This document shows positions 12,377-23,431 of a stretch of DNA of 64,000 bases, in pieces. The DNA comes from Plecoglossus altivelis. Lineage: Eukaryota > Chordata > Actinopteri > Osmeriformes > Plecoglossidae. Numbering within the stretch: position 1 is the stretch's first letter; each line of letters starts with the position of its first letter. The translations under genes and the position numbers were made by a program. The stretch covers positions 9,083,575 to 9,147,574 of the forward strand of contig BROE01000022.1 in the NCBI GenBank assembly GCA_036571765.1, given 5' to 3'. Below the pieces are notes generated by a model. That model saw nothing but the letters and a program-made list of their open reading frames with translations. It made no database searches and had not been told where the DNA came from.

Positions 12377-12468
12377 ATGGATCAAGATTATTTCACTGAA
12401 GTAAAAGGTTGGGCAAGAACGAGGGAGGCTATCGCAGATTTTCGTAAACTTTTGCTCTGTTCGAGATG
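12377..12468 (+). CDS. bard1: BARD1 exon 1 (start, RING first knuckle)
   Basis: ATG in context GACATGG, encoding MDQDYFTEVKGWARTREAI and ending in CSR plus a split Cys, the first zinc pair (C28, C31). The N-terminal RING helix that packs on BRCA1 lies here. Donor GTAAGC. Confidence 0.92.
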
Positions 12469-15400
12469 GTAAGCAGACGCTTTGATATTGTTTTCCCTTG
12501 TCCATGCCAGCCGACTAAACACATATGCAGCTAACATGCAAATTCTGCTTTACAGTTTGAAACTCATGAACGAACCAGTGTGCCTCGGAATTTGCGAACA
12601 CATGTTATGCAGGTGAGGAGCTCTTAAACGCGTTACTTTGCCAGCAGGTTTGGATACCATGCGTTTGAATTTCAAATTGAAATCGGAAGTTGATTTGCAC
12701 GCATTTTGTTATTTGGCATGATTAGTATTATCCTTTGCAAAGCTGTTAAACTGCTGCACTTGCTATATGCCATTTTGTATATTACTGTAGAAAGTGACGA
12801 TTTTCTGCTAAACGCATCTATATTAATGCAAGCTAATGATTGACTCTATTTGCCTTATGCCAGTCACGCCATCACCATGCGCTCACAAGTCAATTGGAAT
12901 CAATCAGTGCATGTGCGGTTTTCTTCTTGTCGTGTTTTTTATTTTAAATTGACAGCTAGTCACGTCATCTAAGGTAGCACCCTGTTTCAGGTCTTGTGCT
13001 GGTCCTCAAGCTGGAGCTGGTTGTGTGGTTTGTCACAGCCCTGCCTGGGTGAAGGATATCCAGATCAACAGGCAGCTAAGCAACATCACAGAGCTCTTCC
13101 ACAATCTGGACTCCCTGCTCAACCCTACAGAGAAATCAGGTAGCTTGCATGCCAATCAATCTTGCTGCAACCAAGCCATAAAGAATTCCCTGTTAAATAT
13201 TAAAGAAGTGGTTTAGATGCCTTGCTAAATCAGCTTTCTATTCATTGATTCATCCTCTGCTTAGTTTGTCCCCTCAGGTTGAGCTCTGATTGATATTATT
13301 AACATGTCACCTCTGAATCATTTTTTTCCTTATCACCCTTTCAGCCTGCTGGTAATGACAGTAATTATGCAATGCAATTAGTTAGCTATGGTGGTGTTCA
13401 GCTCTAAGTTTGAGCCTTTGACAGAGAGTGCGATGTAGCGGCTTCATGCAGTGCCTACAGGCTGACAGTTATATAAAGCTTGAATGGGTCTGACAATTAC
13501 AGACTAGGCAGTAGATCAGCAGTGTGTGACATGCTGGAGACAATTGCTGGCCTTGTCTGTTGCACAATCTGATTATATATGTATAAATAAAAGAAATAAT
13601 AATGCCAGGTCTTAACGCGGGCGTTAGTGATATGCTCTCATGTTTGGGTAACTTATTTATGATTGTTCTCATTGTAGATCCCTCTCCTGTTGAGCTTCAA
13701 ACACAGTCTTCAAACTCTGTCCTGAAGCAAAAGAAAAACTACAAGATATGGTTCAGTCCTCGCAGCCGTAAGGTGCGTTGCCGCGTGGAGAACCGCACGG
13801 ATGCTGATCTCTGCGCATCAGACGGCACGCCCGAGAACCCGACCGCAAAGTCGCCAGAGACGACCGCAAACGAGCCTAAGGACCTGTCCATCTTCAACTT
13901 TAATTCCTCCTCGCAAGACTCCGACACCTCCTCCCCCACAAGTGGCAAAGAGGGTGTTTGCAGAAAAAAGAAACCGCAAAATGCAGCCAGAAAACCTGCA
14001 GCAGGTGGGACCAAGCCAACCACTCGCAAGCAGACCAAGCTGGCTTTCAAAAGAAACAGGCTGGAGGTCATTAACAAGCAGTGGGGAACTGGGAGTGGGG
14101 CAGAGACACAAGGGGAGAAGATAAGTTCAGGAGAGGTTGAGCACATGTCCAACAAGAGGGTCTCCTTCCTAAGCCCTGACATCTTATCAGATGATATGCT
14201 GCCGGAACCCCCTCCAGGAGAATCCACAGTCCTCAGCACCAGTAGAAGCCTTCTGAAAGGGGGTCAGACCGAAAATGGTGTCCACACGTCTGATGACCAA
14301 GATCAGTCCAGTCAGAGTCCACTTACCAGCCCATTGTCACTGGATAAACTACCCAAAAGTCCCAAATCAATGAAGAGAACTGTGGAAAAGGACCTTCCCC
14401 TCTCTCCTAAGATCACCCCCAAGAGAGCCAGAGTGGCAGAAAGAGGCAAAGTTTTACAGTGCACCCCAAAGCGCCCTAGGTCTTCTACCAGCCAGGGTCG
14501 ACGCCCAGTTGGGCAGAGGACACCAGTCCAGCCTGCTCCATGCTCCCCAGCCAGCCCCACCCAGGGAAGGATGACTAGAAAAGCCAGAGGAGAGCTGAAA
14601 GCAAGCCCGGGTTCCCCAGCCACCATGGGGAAGTGCTCCCCAGGTACCCCTGGTGGGTCTGGGGGAAGGTCCCTCCAGAGCAGCCCTGCTATTATGAAGA
14701 GGAACTTCAAGGGAGAGACGCCTCTGCATCTGGCCGCTATAAAGGTCTGGGAGTTTAGCCTAATGGGAGAATAAAAAGTACAAATTAGAGAGTAGTTGGT
14801 TGCTGTGTCTATCAAAATTTAATTGACTTATGCATAGGTGGCAACCTATTTTGCGTAGGAGAAATACTTTAATTGGATGGCTAATCAGTATCATGATCAA
14901 GGAGACAGTAGGGAGGATGTATAAGCCATTTTTATCATTTGGTTGTGATTCCACTAAACGCCGAGCACGTCGAGCTTGAGCTGGCTTGTATAAATCTCCC
15001 CTAGCTGTGTTTCCTGTCCGATGGCCCATCCTACGCTTTAGATGATCAGACAGCCTTCTCAACCCTGGTAGAATACCCAGCTTTCTGTAATCCCTGTAAA
15101 CATGGCTGTAATCCCTGCTTGGAGCCCATACAAGGTAATCAATGTCCCTGTGCTGGGAGTGATTGATAACAGCAGTTCCTGGCTGGCCTGGGATCAGCTG
15201 GGATCAGTTCCCAGGTGTGGAGGGGCCTGATCACGTCCCCAATACTGACCCTAGACCTGTGGTCTCTCCATTGACAGGGGGAGGTGGAGGCTGTGAAGGA
15301 GCTGTTGGAGCAAGGAGCTGACCCTAACTTGAAAGACAACGCAGGCTGGACACCACTGGTGAGTCAGATCTCATTCAGTTCTTGGAGAAGCCGTCTGCTT

Positions 15401-17975
15401 GTTTCAGGCCTTTCCACACGACGAAGGGAAACGGCTGAACTCCCTCTGCCTTGTCGGCTACGCTGACCCAGTTTAAGGAATCGTTCCCTGACATCTAACT
15501 CATACGGCATTTCTGTTGTGCGACCACAAATGCGTTGGTCCGAGAAGTGTTAAAAACACTCTGAGTCTGTATAACGAATTGCCCAGAGAAATATTGACAC
15601 TGGCTCTTGAATCTTGCTGTTGACTTGTCTCTCTGGTAAGATCATTTTTGTAGAACACTGTTTGATTGACCGTGTGTAAATGATATGTGCATACTGATTC
15701 GGTGCCTAGCATTGTGGCCTGTTGAAGAATATGTTTAACTGTAGAGGAACGTGGTTTAACTGTCAAAAGGTCAGACAGAATGTATGGAGCTTCGTTGTTG
15801 AACCTCCAGCCTTGTCAGTTTTTCACTTTAAGCTGTCCAGTATGACGTTGGACACTAATGTTAAAAACCAATATGGCTTTTCACACTCTCCATAGCATTA
15901 TTGCACAAGTGCACTCTCCTTTCAATGAAATGGCTCCATTTAAAGTAGTCTTCAGATCACATCAGAAGCGGTTGGTGCACTATTGTGCAACCCTATAAAA
16001 TGTTCTTAAAATACAACGTTAATTACATCCACACAACAGATATAAAAAGATGTGCTTATGACATGTATTACTAAATGCTTGAATGCGAGTGTATTTTTGA
16101 TAGTTGGATGTGGTTTGAAATGACGCCACCCTAGTAGACGTCTGGCCGTGTGTTGCAGCATGAGGCGTGTAACCTAGGCCACCAGCGTGTGGTGGAGGTC
16201 CTGCTGAGAGAAGGCGCTCTGCTCAACACTCCAGGCTACAAGAATGACTCGCCCCTGCACGACGCTGTCAGGAACGGCCACGTGGGCATCGCCAAGCTGC
16301 TGCTGGAACAGGGAGCCTCGCAGACTGTGCTGTTAGTATCTCTCTCTCGCTCTCTCTTCCTCTCTCTCTCTCTTCCCTCTTCTCTCTCTCTTAATAGTCT
16401 CTCTCTCTCCTCTTCATCTCTCTCTACTCTCGTCTCTCTCTCTTCTTTTTAAATTTATGAATGTGTGTTGTTCTCCTCTCTCTCTCTCTCTCACTCACTC
16501 TCACAGTCACTCTCTCTCTCTCACACACACACCACCCACCCACACAGTCTCAGCTTTCTTCTGTGTCTATCAGTCAGCTTAACATATAAATAACTGTGTA
16601 AAGTTCACCTGTGTTAAATCAATTTAAGAAAAGGGATACGTTCGACTGTAGCTTGCTCAATAAAATCAAGGAATAAATAAGGCATTCTACGTCATCGAAT
16701 TAACAGGTTGCTTAGCGATAAGAGCTGCAGTCCAACAGCGATGCAATGCTAAATGTGGTCCTTTGTGTGTTAACTATGAATGGCAGAGATAGGGTTTAAG
16801 TTAAATGGCTGGAGGAAGTGAAACATGAAGCCGCTTGCATGTGGAAGCCATCTTGTGCCATGAGTAATCACTGAGTGCTCGTGAGGTTTTAAATGTGTTA
16901 TTGATGAATAGTCCCTTAAGTTCAGACGGTGACACTGATTGGGCGGCCATGTGACCTCATCATGCGATTCCTGTAAGGGATGAACTGATGCATTCTGGGA
17001 TGTCAGCGAGGAGGGCTTGGACACCTCCTCTCATTACAGATAATAGACATAAAGTTGTTTTGGCGAGTGACAGAAACAGTTGCCGCTGTTTTTCCACTTG
17101 TCTTCCCCCCCCCCCCCCCCCCCCTCCGTCCCATTCCACTCCTTAATCCCCCTCCCCCCATCCTCCCCCGTTCCGTTCAGCTCATCATGGTGATGGGGTC
17201 TAGTGGGTGGGTGGCACCCCCGGCATTGGCGACCGGCGCCAGCGTGGCAGATTTACTCAGGTTGGCCCTGCAACTCATCTGCAAGGCAAAGCAGACAGGG
17301 ACTGGCACAATCTGTCATGATGCCGCAAGACAAATGCAATCCTTCCCCGTCACACGCAATCAATTCATTTCCCCCAAGTCTCCTTTACACACACAGACGC
17401 GCCGCTGCAGACACAGCCGCACACACGCGCGCAAACGCTCATCCAAGCTCTCTTAGTCACAAATCATTTCCTTGAAGGCTGCGTTAGAGTTGGGCAGAGA
17501 GCTATGGATCTGCCAGAGTCATCTCTAATGGATTGATTGGCACACAGTGTCGAGCTCCGTGGGGAATGTTGATTTCATTGCAGGCATGTCCAGCGTGAGG
17601 TCTCTCCGCTGCTTTCCTTAACTGTTTAGATTCTCCAGCCTTGGATCTTCAGACACCTTCCCCATCTGAGAAATGGAAGCTGTCCCCTTTCTCTGTTTAC
17701 AAGTATTGATATGGACAGATACGCTAGGGGTATTACATGCTGTCCCTGCTGTAGTAGAAAGTGTCAGATCTCAAACTGAGGGTAAAATAGCCTTCATAGC
17801 AGGAACTTATAGTAGAATAACAATTTCAGAATTTTAGTAAGATAATGGCTAAAACGTTCATTGAAGCTGTGAGCGTACATGGAATCTTCACATTTTAACT
17901 GGAAACGTATTTTTTCTTCCCTTTTCTGAATGGATTATTGTCTTGTTGATTAACCAGACCCAAAACACACACACT

Positions 17976-18008
<33 letters not shown>

Positions 18009-21000
18009 ATAACTGATCTAACAAACTCAACCTCTCCAACAAAATAATAAAAATCCACACTTTACTTTTATTTAGATATTCTGTTGGTGTTCTGCTGCAT
18101 AAACCAAAGAGATGCATTTCTTTTCAGGGTGTGTTTGTGCACGAGGAGAGGGGGGGTTGGAGGGTTGAATCCAAATGAAATATTTTATGGACCAGTGGAC
18201 CTATTAATTGTACCCCAGGTGTTATCTTTGCTGACGCCTAATCTTTCAGACCCAACATGCTGTGGTTTTTCCCCCCTCTATCTCCCCTCCTTCTCTTCTC
18301 ATCCCTCTCTTCTTCTCTTCATATAAGGTACTGTGTAACGTTCCCTTTCCTACTCTGTGCTGCCTCCTGTATGCAGTACCCTACAGTCTAATAGTTGCCT
18401 TGCAGACTAGATCATATTCAGCCTATGTGCAATTCATTGAACTGTCGCTATTTTGAATGATTCCCTGTGTAGATTTTCCGCACTGTTCTTTCTTACCCAG
18501 GACGTGATCATGCTAGTAGATGTGAACCGAAACTGTCTACTGAGCAGGCATATTGGGCCATCTGCAGTCTGGTCAGGATTCTCGTGGTCCGTGTGATTCA
18601 GATCTGAGAGAGGCTGTGTCTTTTGCTCCTGGCAGGAATATGTTTGGACGGCGACCTGTGGACTGTGCTGTGAGCCCAGAGATGCAGGCAGTGTTTGAAG
18701 CTGTCTCTGAAGGGCCCCACCCTGCTCTCTCACCGCGCAGTCCTCTGCCCAGTCTCTCCAAGGTACCCTATAACCCAGCAAATGCAGAATACGGACTAGC
18801 TTTTCTTCAAATGCACTGTTCTAGCATGATACATCATTCTTCCTTGCCATCTAATTAAGCCTCAATCGAGTCAGTACATAGCAGTTGGTATGTTCCTTTA
18901 CTTTATGGAGGTTTGTATGACTGGGCTTAATCTTGGTCTGGCTGGCTGGCTCATACAGCAATTGATGTTAATGTAGAAATTCTGTATACTTCTCGCCTGG
19001 CAGACAGGCACCTAAGATAACAGTTAACTGAATGTTAATGTAACTTTTTTAACTAATGTTGCTTTTCTCTACCGTGTGTCCTGATGCATAGGTGTCTGAT
19101 GGCGGAAGCAGGGATAAACATGTTGTGATTCTGGCCAGCAAGATGTCCAGGTCACAGCACAATCAGCTGACCAAACTGAGCCAGACCCTGGGAGGGACCG
19201 AGACAGACGTCTTCTCCAGCTCCGGTACCGTACCAGTCCACAAGAGACACCCGCTCGTGTCCTGTTCCTTACCGATGTCTCTGTCACGTTCCTGGGTCAC
19301 TCCTTACAGATGGAGGCTATGATCTCTCACGCCCCCCAAGCTCCTTGTGGAGATTTGCAAATGACAGCCATAACAAGAGATGCTAGAGTTGTTTCACTGC
19401 CGTCTCGTAATGGCAGTCGGAGCAGCAAAAGGGAAGCCATTGAAGGGATGGCTCATAGGCCATTTGGGACGTTTGTCAAAGTGAGAAATAAACAGTGTTC
19501 AAACGAACGGAAAATGGTGGTTTGTAGCTGCTCTCAAAGTCTAACTGGAGGGCTTATGGTGAAATGCTTTGTGGGAATTGTTCATATTTAAACTGGAGCT
19601 ACTGTGTGTAGCATGCAAACATCAGAGTTGAGCCTGCAGATATAATTAAGGTCATTTTGCAGCTGTCAGCCTGAGAGCTCTTTTGACTGAAGAGGCAATA
19701 AGACTGCATTTAATTTTTGATTACAATTCTGCCACATTGTGTAAGCCATTGAGAGAGGAGCAGTTTCCAACAAGTGTGACTATCATTCAGAACAAAGGCA
19801 TGAACAAACATTTATATGTTTCTACCAAATCCCTCCTACCTTCACACACAAACACTGAGGTAGAAATAAAACAACAACTGATATAATATAATGAAAAGCA
19901 CATGATATCTTTGTAAAAATGATTACTATTCCGATACCTTGAATCCCTATTTCTTTTGTTGAGAACGAAGAGCGATTCTTTCCAAGCGTGCCTTGGAAAG
20001 TCCTGTTAACGGTGACCCTTCGTGACCCCAATGTTCATGCGGCCTTCCTTCTCTCTCCTCCTCCCCCTGCTCCAGTGACCCACGTGGTGGTGCCAGATGG
20101 ACCGATGCCCACCACCCTGACAACGCTGCTGGGTATCCTGCGTGGCTGCTGGGTCCTCAGGTTCAGCTGTGAGTAGCTCGTCCTCCATCAATCACCCAGA
20201 CTACACAGCCAGGCTATCCGAACTGTCATCCAGATGCACTGGTTTCTGCGAATCAAGGATTTCTGACGGGCTGTGGATTTTGTTTTTTTAGACGCTTTGG
20301 ATTTGGCGTGTGCTTATGTTAGTTGATATGTGTACATAGGAAATTGTTCATTGTCCCACAATTACACAGAATGGATTACAGCAGGAAGGCACATTCATTG
20401 TATGAATGCACAAAGGGTATGATTGGGATCAACCTGAGGACATGGGGAATCCTTGAATTCTCCCGTAGTGTCTAAGTGTGTCATAGAATCATCCAGAAGG
20501 CTGGATGATCCGCTGAAGTAGGGGGGACTATGATGAAGCTCCTGCCGTGTGGTCCAGCTGTGTTTAGCCTTGCTGCTGTCTAGACAGACCCAGGCTAGAT
20601 CATTTGAGCAACGAGCAGGTTCTAATCCAAGGCCAGCTTCTGCATGCGTCAGAAACACTCGACTGTTTAAAATGCAAGAGGGGCACCCCCGTGGAAAAAA
20701 GGACGCTGAATGGGGAATTTGGACGGGCCTTAGAGGCACTCAGAAAATGAATCAGTCTGCTTTAATGCTTGATTTGTTTGATGTATTTTTTTCCCTCTAC
20801 AATGACAATTCACTATTCTCTGAAGATTCCCTTGCAATCTTTGCATCTGTTTTGCAGCAAAGCAAGCCTCAAAATATTCACAGGCGGTCAGCTGTTCGAC
20901 AGTCTCTTCTCTTTCCTTGAAGTCGTCTGGCAGCTCGGTGTGGCTCTGTCTGTCTCCTTGACTTTTGAGTGCGCGCGTGTTCTGGTCCCCCCCCACCCCC

Positions 21001-22599
21001 CCTTTCGAGAGCAGTTTGATTTTTCTCCTCTCTTCACGGCGGATGAACACTTGACACAGCTTGTCTGCCCTCAGAGAGCAAGGCTCCCTCGCTCTGTGTC
21101 CTCTCTGCCCGCACGCCCACCCCACCCTCATTCGCTCTATCTCTCTTCCTCCCTCTCGCTCCATGCTGCCCACCCTCTCCGCTTCAGAGGCGGCGGTGGC
21201 GCTGTCTGTTCCATTCCCGGGCAGGCCGCTGTGCTCACTGTGGGAATGCAGAAGAGAATCGCTACCCCCCCCCCTATCTCCTCTCTCCTGTCGTCCTCCC
21301 ACCTTCAAGAATCTAATTAGCTGATATGCTAATGGCAGTTCATTGCGACGTGGGGCTTAACGAGGAGGCCGTATCGTCCGGAGCGAGAGCCGGATTAACC
21401 CCCAGTATCTGTTCCCCCTGCCTGGGCTCCCACGACGGGGACTCTCCAAATGAAAGCTCTAATTAAGAGGAACCACAAAATGTAATTACGCCCCCTGACT
21501 GTGTGTGTGACTGTGGGTGTGCGCGTGCGCATGTGTGTGCGCATACCATGCATTCCTTGTTTAAGTACTTCTGTACCTCTGCTGAGTTTACACATGTTGT
21601 AATTAGTTAGTTGTGTCACCATACTAGACTGGCCCAACTGCATGGGAAAGCACTCCAACACACATACACACACTCACTCACACGCTCATACACACACTCA
21701 CGTTGATGACAACCCGTCACATGGCAGGGCTATTAAGTGGGTTACTCTGCAGATTCTTGGGGGTGACTTTCCAAGTCAATAATGTCCAGAAATGACAAGT
21801 TCAGAGCAACAGCCCTGTTAACTATCTAATGTGAAAGAACGTATTAAATAAAACAAGGTAGCAGAATATTCGATTGAACACGCAGTTGCGTGCTTCGTAA
21901 ATGTTTGACACAACTGGTTAACTTGTGTGGGTTTTTTTTTTTACATTCCATGTACTGGTAGAACTTGCTGCCTTTTCTCTCCTAGGGGTGGAGAAGAGCC
22001 GGCAGTCAGGCAGCTGGGCTGAGGAGATCGAGCACGAGGCGGAAGGACCCCAGCGCAGCCGCATTAACAGGCGTGGCCTGGTGAGACGTTGCGCAATCGG
22101 TCTTTCTTTGGGGGAGGGAGGGGGGGGGGGGGGGGGGGGGGTGTTGGACACAGGAACACAAACAGTCATTTACGTACTTTGGTCGAATGGAAGCAATCGA
22201 CCGAAGCTCGAAAGGAACAATTTAGTTTGTTGATGCGCTTCATAGCAGGCATTCGGTGGCTGGATTCGGCCTAGTACCTGCCAAGTGGTTGGGGGCAAAA
22301 CTGCAATGTTACCAGTAAAAGTTGGCATTGACGCCAAGTCATTACCGAGCACTCCTTGATGCTTATGTAAGGACTGAAGCACTGTGGTGATTTGGGGATT
22401 TAGCATTTAGACTGATTCTTAGTAGAACCTGTTTTGGCTGCAGGCACTTCTGAATGATTAACATCTTTTAAACTTAGCGAGATAAGGTACCTAACCATTC
22501 GCTTTTTCCTAACGTCTAAGAGTTTGCTACATCAGAGAGATCATTTTGTACAAAACTGAAAAAATAGAACAGCACCATTGCTTGTTATGCCATTTTAGC

Positions 22600-22663
<64 letters not shown>

Positions 22664-23000
22664 CATCCAGCTGCCCCCGCTGTTCGACGGCTGCTTCTTC
22701 TTCTTCCTTGGCTCCTTTAAGAGTACCCCCAGGCAGGTGCTGCTGCAGCTGGTCAGAGAGGGAGGGGGCCAGGTGCTGAGCAGGCATCCTAAGCCCGACA
22801 GTGACGTCACCCAGACCCTGAACGCTGCAGCCTACCATGCCGTACCAGGGTCGGACCAGGCTCTCTGCACCCAGTACATCATCTACGACCCCCAGGGGTC
22901 CTACAAGCCACCCAGGGTGCGCATGGGAAAGGTGTGGTCCGCTCCCTCCACCTGGATCATCAGCTGCATCGCAGCGTTCCAGCTGCTACCAGTCACCTGA
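12377..23000 (+). CDS. bard1: BARD1, BRCA1-associated RING domain protein (complete, 11 exons)
   Basis: Obligate partner of BRCA1 in a nuclear E3 ligase that ubiquitinates H2A and supports homologous recombination. Exons: 12377-12468, 12556-12612, 12991-13139, 13678-14744, 15278-15358, 16159-16331, 18636-18762, 19092-19224, 20076-20168, 21986-22080, 22671-23000. All are GT/AG, and 2397 bases give 798 residues (human 777). The exon count and several exon lengths (57, 81, 173, 133, 93) agree with what I recall for human BARD1. RING C28-C64 has all eight zinc ligands. A basic, Ser/Pro-rich linker (100-440) is followed by ankyrin repeats (441-560) and tandem BRCT domains (about 590-798). The start at 12377 matches the second methionine of the human protein; no longer leader is evident. 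BRCT1 pocket residues differ from human (see findings). The gene is intact. Confidence 0.96.
12556..12612 (+). CDS. bard1: BARD1 exon 2 (RING)
   Basis: A 57-base exon encoding EPVCLGICEHMLC, which supplies C44, H46 and C49. Acceptor TTTACAG and donor GTGAGG. Confidence 0.93.
12991..13139 (+). CDS. bard1: BARD1 exon 3 (RING end and C-terminal helix)
   Basis: Supplies C52, C61 and C64 and the INRQL segment. R77 aligns with human R99, which contacts the nucleosome acidic-patch side. It is followed by a leucine-rich helix (ITELFHNLDSLLN). Donor GTAGCT. Confidence 0.93.
13678..14744 (+). CDS. bard1: BARD1 exon 4 (disordered linker, start of ankyrin domain)
   Basis: A 1067-base exon. It opens with a conserved IWFSPRSRKVR motif (123-133), is then rich in Ser, Pro, Lys and Thr with many SP/TP dipeptides and NLS-like basic clusters (TPKRARVAERGK), and ends in RNFKGETPLHLAAIK, the first ankyrin helix. 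E446 aligns with human E429. Donor GTCTGG is weak, but the frame and the human border agree. Confidence 0.93.
15278..15358 (+). CDS. bard1: BARD1 exon 5 (ankyrin)
   Basis: An 81-base exon encoding GEVEAVKELLEQGADPNLK and DNAGWTPL. D475 and W479 align with human D458 and W462 of the histone-binding groove. Confidence 0.94.
16159..16331 (+). CDS. bard1: BARD1 exon 6 (ankyrin)
   Basis: A 173-base exon with two ankyrin helices (HEACNLGHQRVVEVLL and NDSPLHDAVRNGHVGIAKLL). E484 and N487 align with human E467 and N470. The donor is the weak GTTAGT directly followed by a long CT tract; phase 2 matches the human junction. Confidence 0.92.
16339..16547 (+). repeat. CT-rich tract at start of BARD1 intron 6
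   Basis: About 200 bases of mostly CT repeats interrupted by a short AT stretch, ending in a CA/CCA section. It begins 8 bases after the exon 6 border. Confidence 0.9.
17105..17124 (+). repeat. Poly-C run (C20)
   Basis: Uninterrupted run of 20 C in BARD1 intron 6, inside a longer pyrimidine-rich stretch to about 17178. Confidence 0.9.
17160..17460. other. GC-richer non-coding block in BARD1 intron 6
   Basis: After the C-run the base composition rises and the sequence is non-repetitive. Open frames here have no recognisable protein character. It may be a conserved element, but this cannot be judged without alignment. Confidence 0.3.
17963..18001 (+). repeat. CA microsatellite
   Basis: Near-perfect (CA)n in BARD1 intron 6. 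Confidence 0.95.
18636..18762 (+). CDS. bard1: BARD1 exon 7 (last ankyrin, linker)
   Basis: NMFGRRPVDCAVSPEMQAVFE finishes the ankyrin domain, followed by a Ser/Pro linker (PALSPRSPLPSLSK). It is 18 bases longer than the human exon as I recall it. Confidence 0.9.
19092..19224 (+). CDS. bard1: BARD1 exon 8 (BRCT1 start)
   Basis: Encodes KHVVILASKMS and the first BRCT helix. S598 aligns with human S575 of the phosphate pocket; the next residue is K599 where human has G576. Confidence 0.92.
20076..20168 (+). CDS. bard1: BARD1 exon 9 (BRCT1 core)
   Basis: VTHVVVPDGPMP, then TTLTTLLGILRGCWVLRFS. T640 aligns with human T617, but the position of human K619 is threonine T642 (ACA at 20120-20122). 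Confidence 0.93.
21986..22080 (+). CDS. bard1: BARD1 exon 10 (BRCT1 end and inter-BRCT linker)
   Basis: Completes the BRCT tryptophan helix (W-V-E-K) and encodes EGPQRSRINRRGL, the conserved linker. It is one codon shorter than human. A 22-base G-run starts 39 bases after the donor. Confidence 0.92.
22120..22141 (+). repeat. Poly-G run (G22) in BARD1 intron 10
   Basis: Uninterrupted run of 22 G preceded by GGGGAGGGA. It is G-quadruplex-capable on the sense RNA. Confidence 0.9.
22603..22660 (+). repeat. (TC)29 microsatellite forming the exon 11 pyrimidine tract
   Basis: Perfect TC repeat ending 10 bases before the exon 11 border at 22671. It serves as, or abuts, the polypyrimidine tract of that acceptor. 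Confidence 0.95.
22671..23000 (+). CDS. bard1: BARD1 exon 11 (BRCT2, stop)
   Basis: LFDGCFFFFLGSFK, GGGQVLSRHPKPDSDVTQT, TQYIIYD and KVWSAPSTWIISCI make a full second BRCT repeat ending LLPVT and TGA. The PDSDVTQT segment, linked in human to ubiquitin-H2A recognition, is kept. The acceptor lies 10 bases after a (TC)29 repeat. Confidence 0.95.
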   Translation: MPPLFDGCFFFFLGSFKSTPRQVLLQLVREGGGQVLSRHPKPDSDVTQTLNAAAYHAVPGSDQALCTQYIIYDPQGSYKPPRVRMGKVWSAPSTWIISCIAAFQLLPVT

Positions 23001-23210
23001 GGCTTGGACCTGCTGCCTGAGCTTCCAAACCACCATGCACTTTGTACTGAGCTCTTCCAATGACGGGGGATGGTGTTTCTATTCTGGCTACACAGTAATG
23101 GTAGCTAATGTGAAGCATTTAAAGTCATTCGATGTGGTTTATGGAATGAGAACCCCTCTAACTCGGCGTGCTTTTACATTACAATTCTTTACAGTAGACT
23201 AATGCTTGAT

Positions 23211-23290
23211 CCTGGTGCTGCCTTCGGGTCACTGTGACCTACCGTTGTGGTACGAAAGGTGAATCACAGTGACTCAAAAGCAGCACAAGG
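23211..23290. repeat. Near-palindromic hairpin in BARD1 3' UTR
   Basis: The left arm (about 23213-23245, with GTGCTGC and GTCACTGTGA) is nearly the reverse complement of the right arm (about 23251-23288, with TCACAGTGAC and GCAGCAC). The arms meet at TACC-GTTGT-GGTA. Mismatches are mostly C/A or G-U type. It could be a small inverted-repeat (MITE-like) insertion or a structured UTR element. Confidence 0.7.
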
Positions 23291-23431
23291 GTTAGGGCAT
23301 ATTAATCTTCATGTTTAATGTTTTTCATAATAGTGACTTCCTTTCTTTCTGTATACCAATGTTTGCCACTTATCGAAAGGCAAAGCTTCTATTAAGCAAG
23401 TAAAAAAAACTGTACAATGGAATGCACTTGA

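Noticed and set aside
13602..13677. In-frame ATG extending BARD1 exon 4 upstream
   Set aside because: This stretch precedes a clear acceptor (CTCATTGTAG) and belongs to intron 3; the RING exons upstream join in frame to 13678.
20730..21320. Two long opposed open frames (about 190 codons) in BARD1 intron 9
   Set aside because: They mirror each other on opposite strands across a pyrimidine-rich stretch; low-complexity sequence lacks stops without coding.
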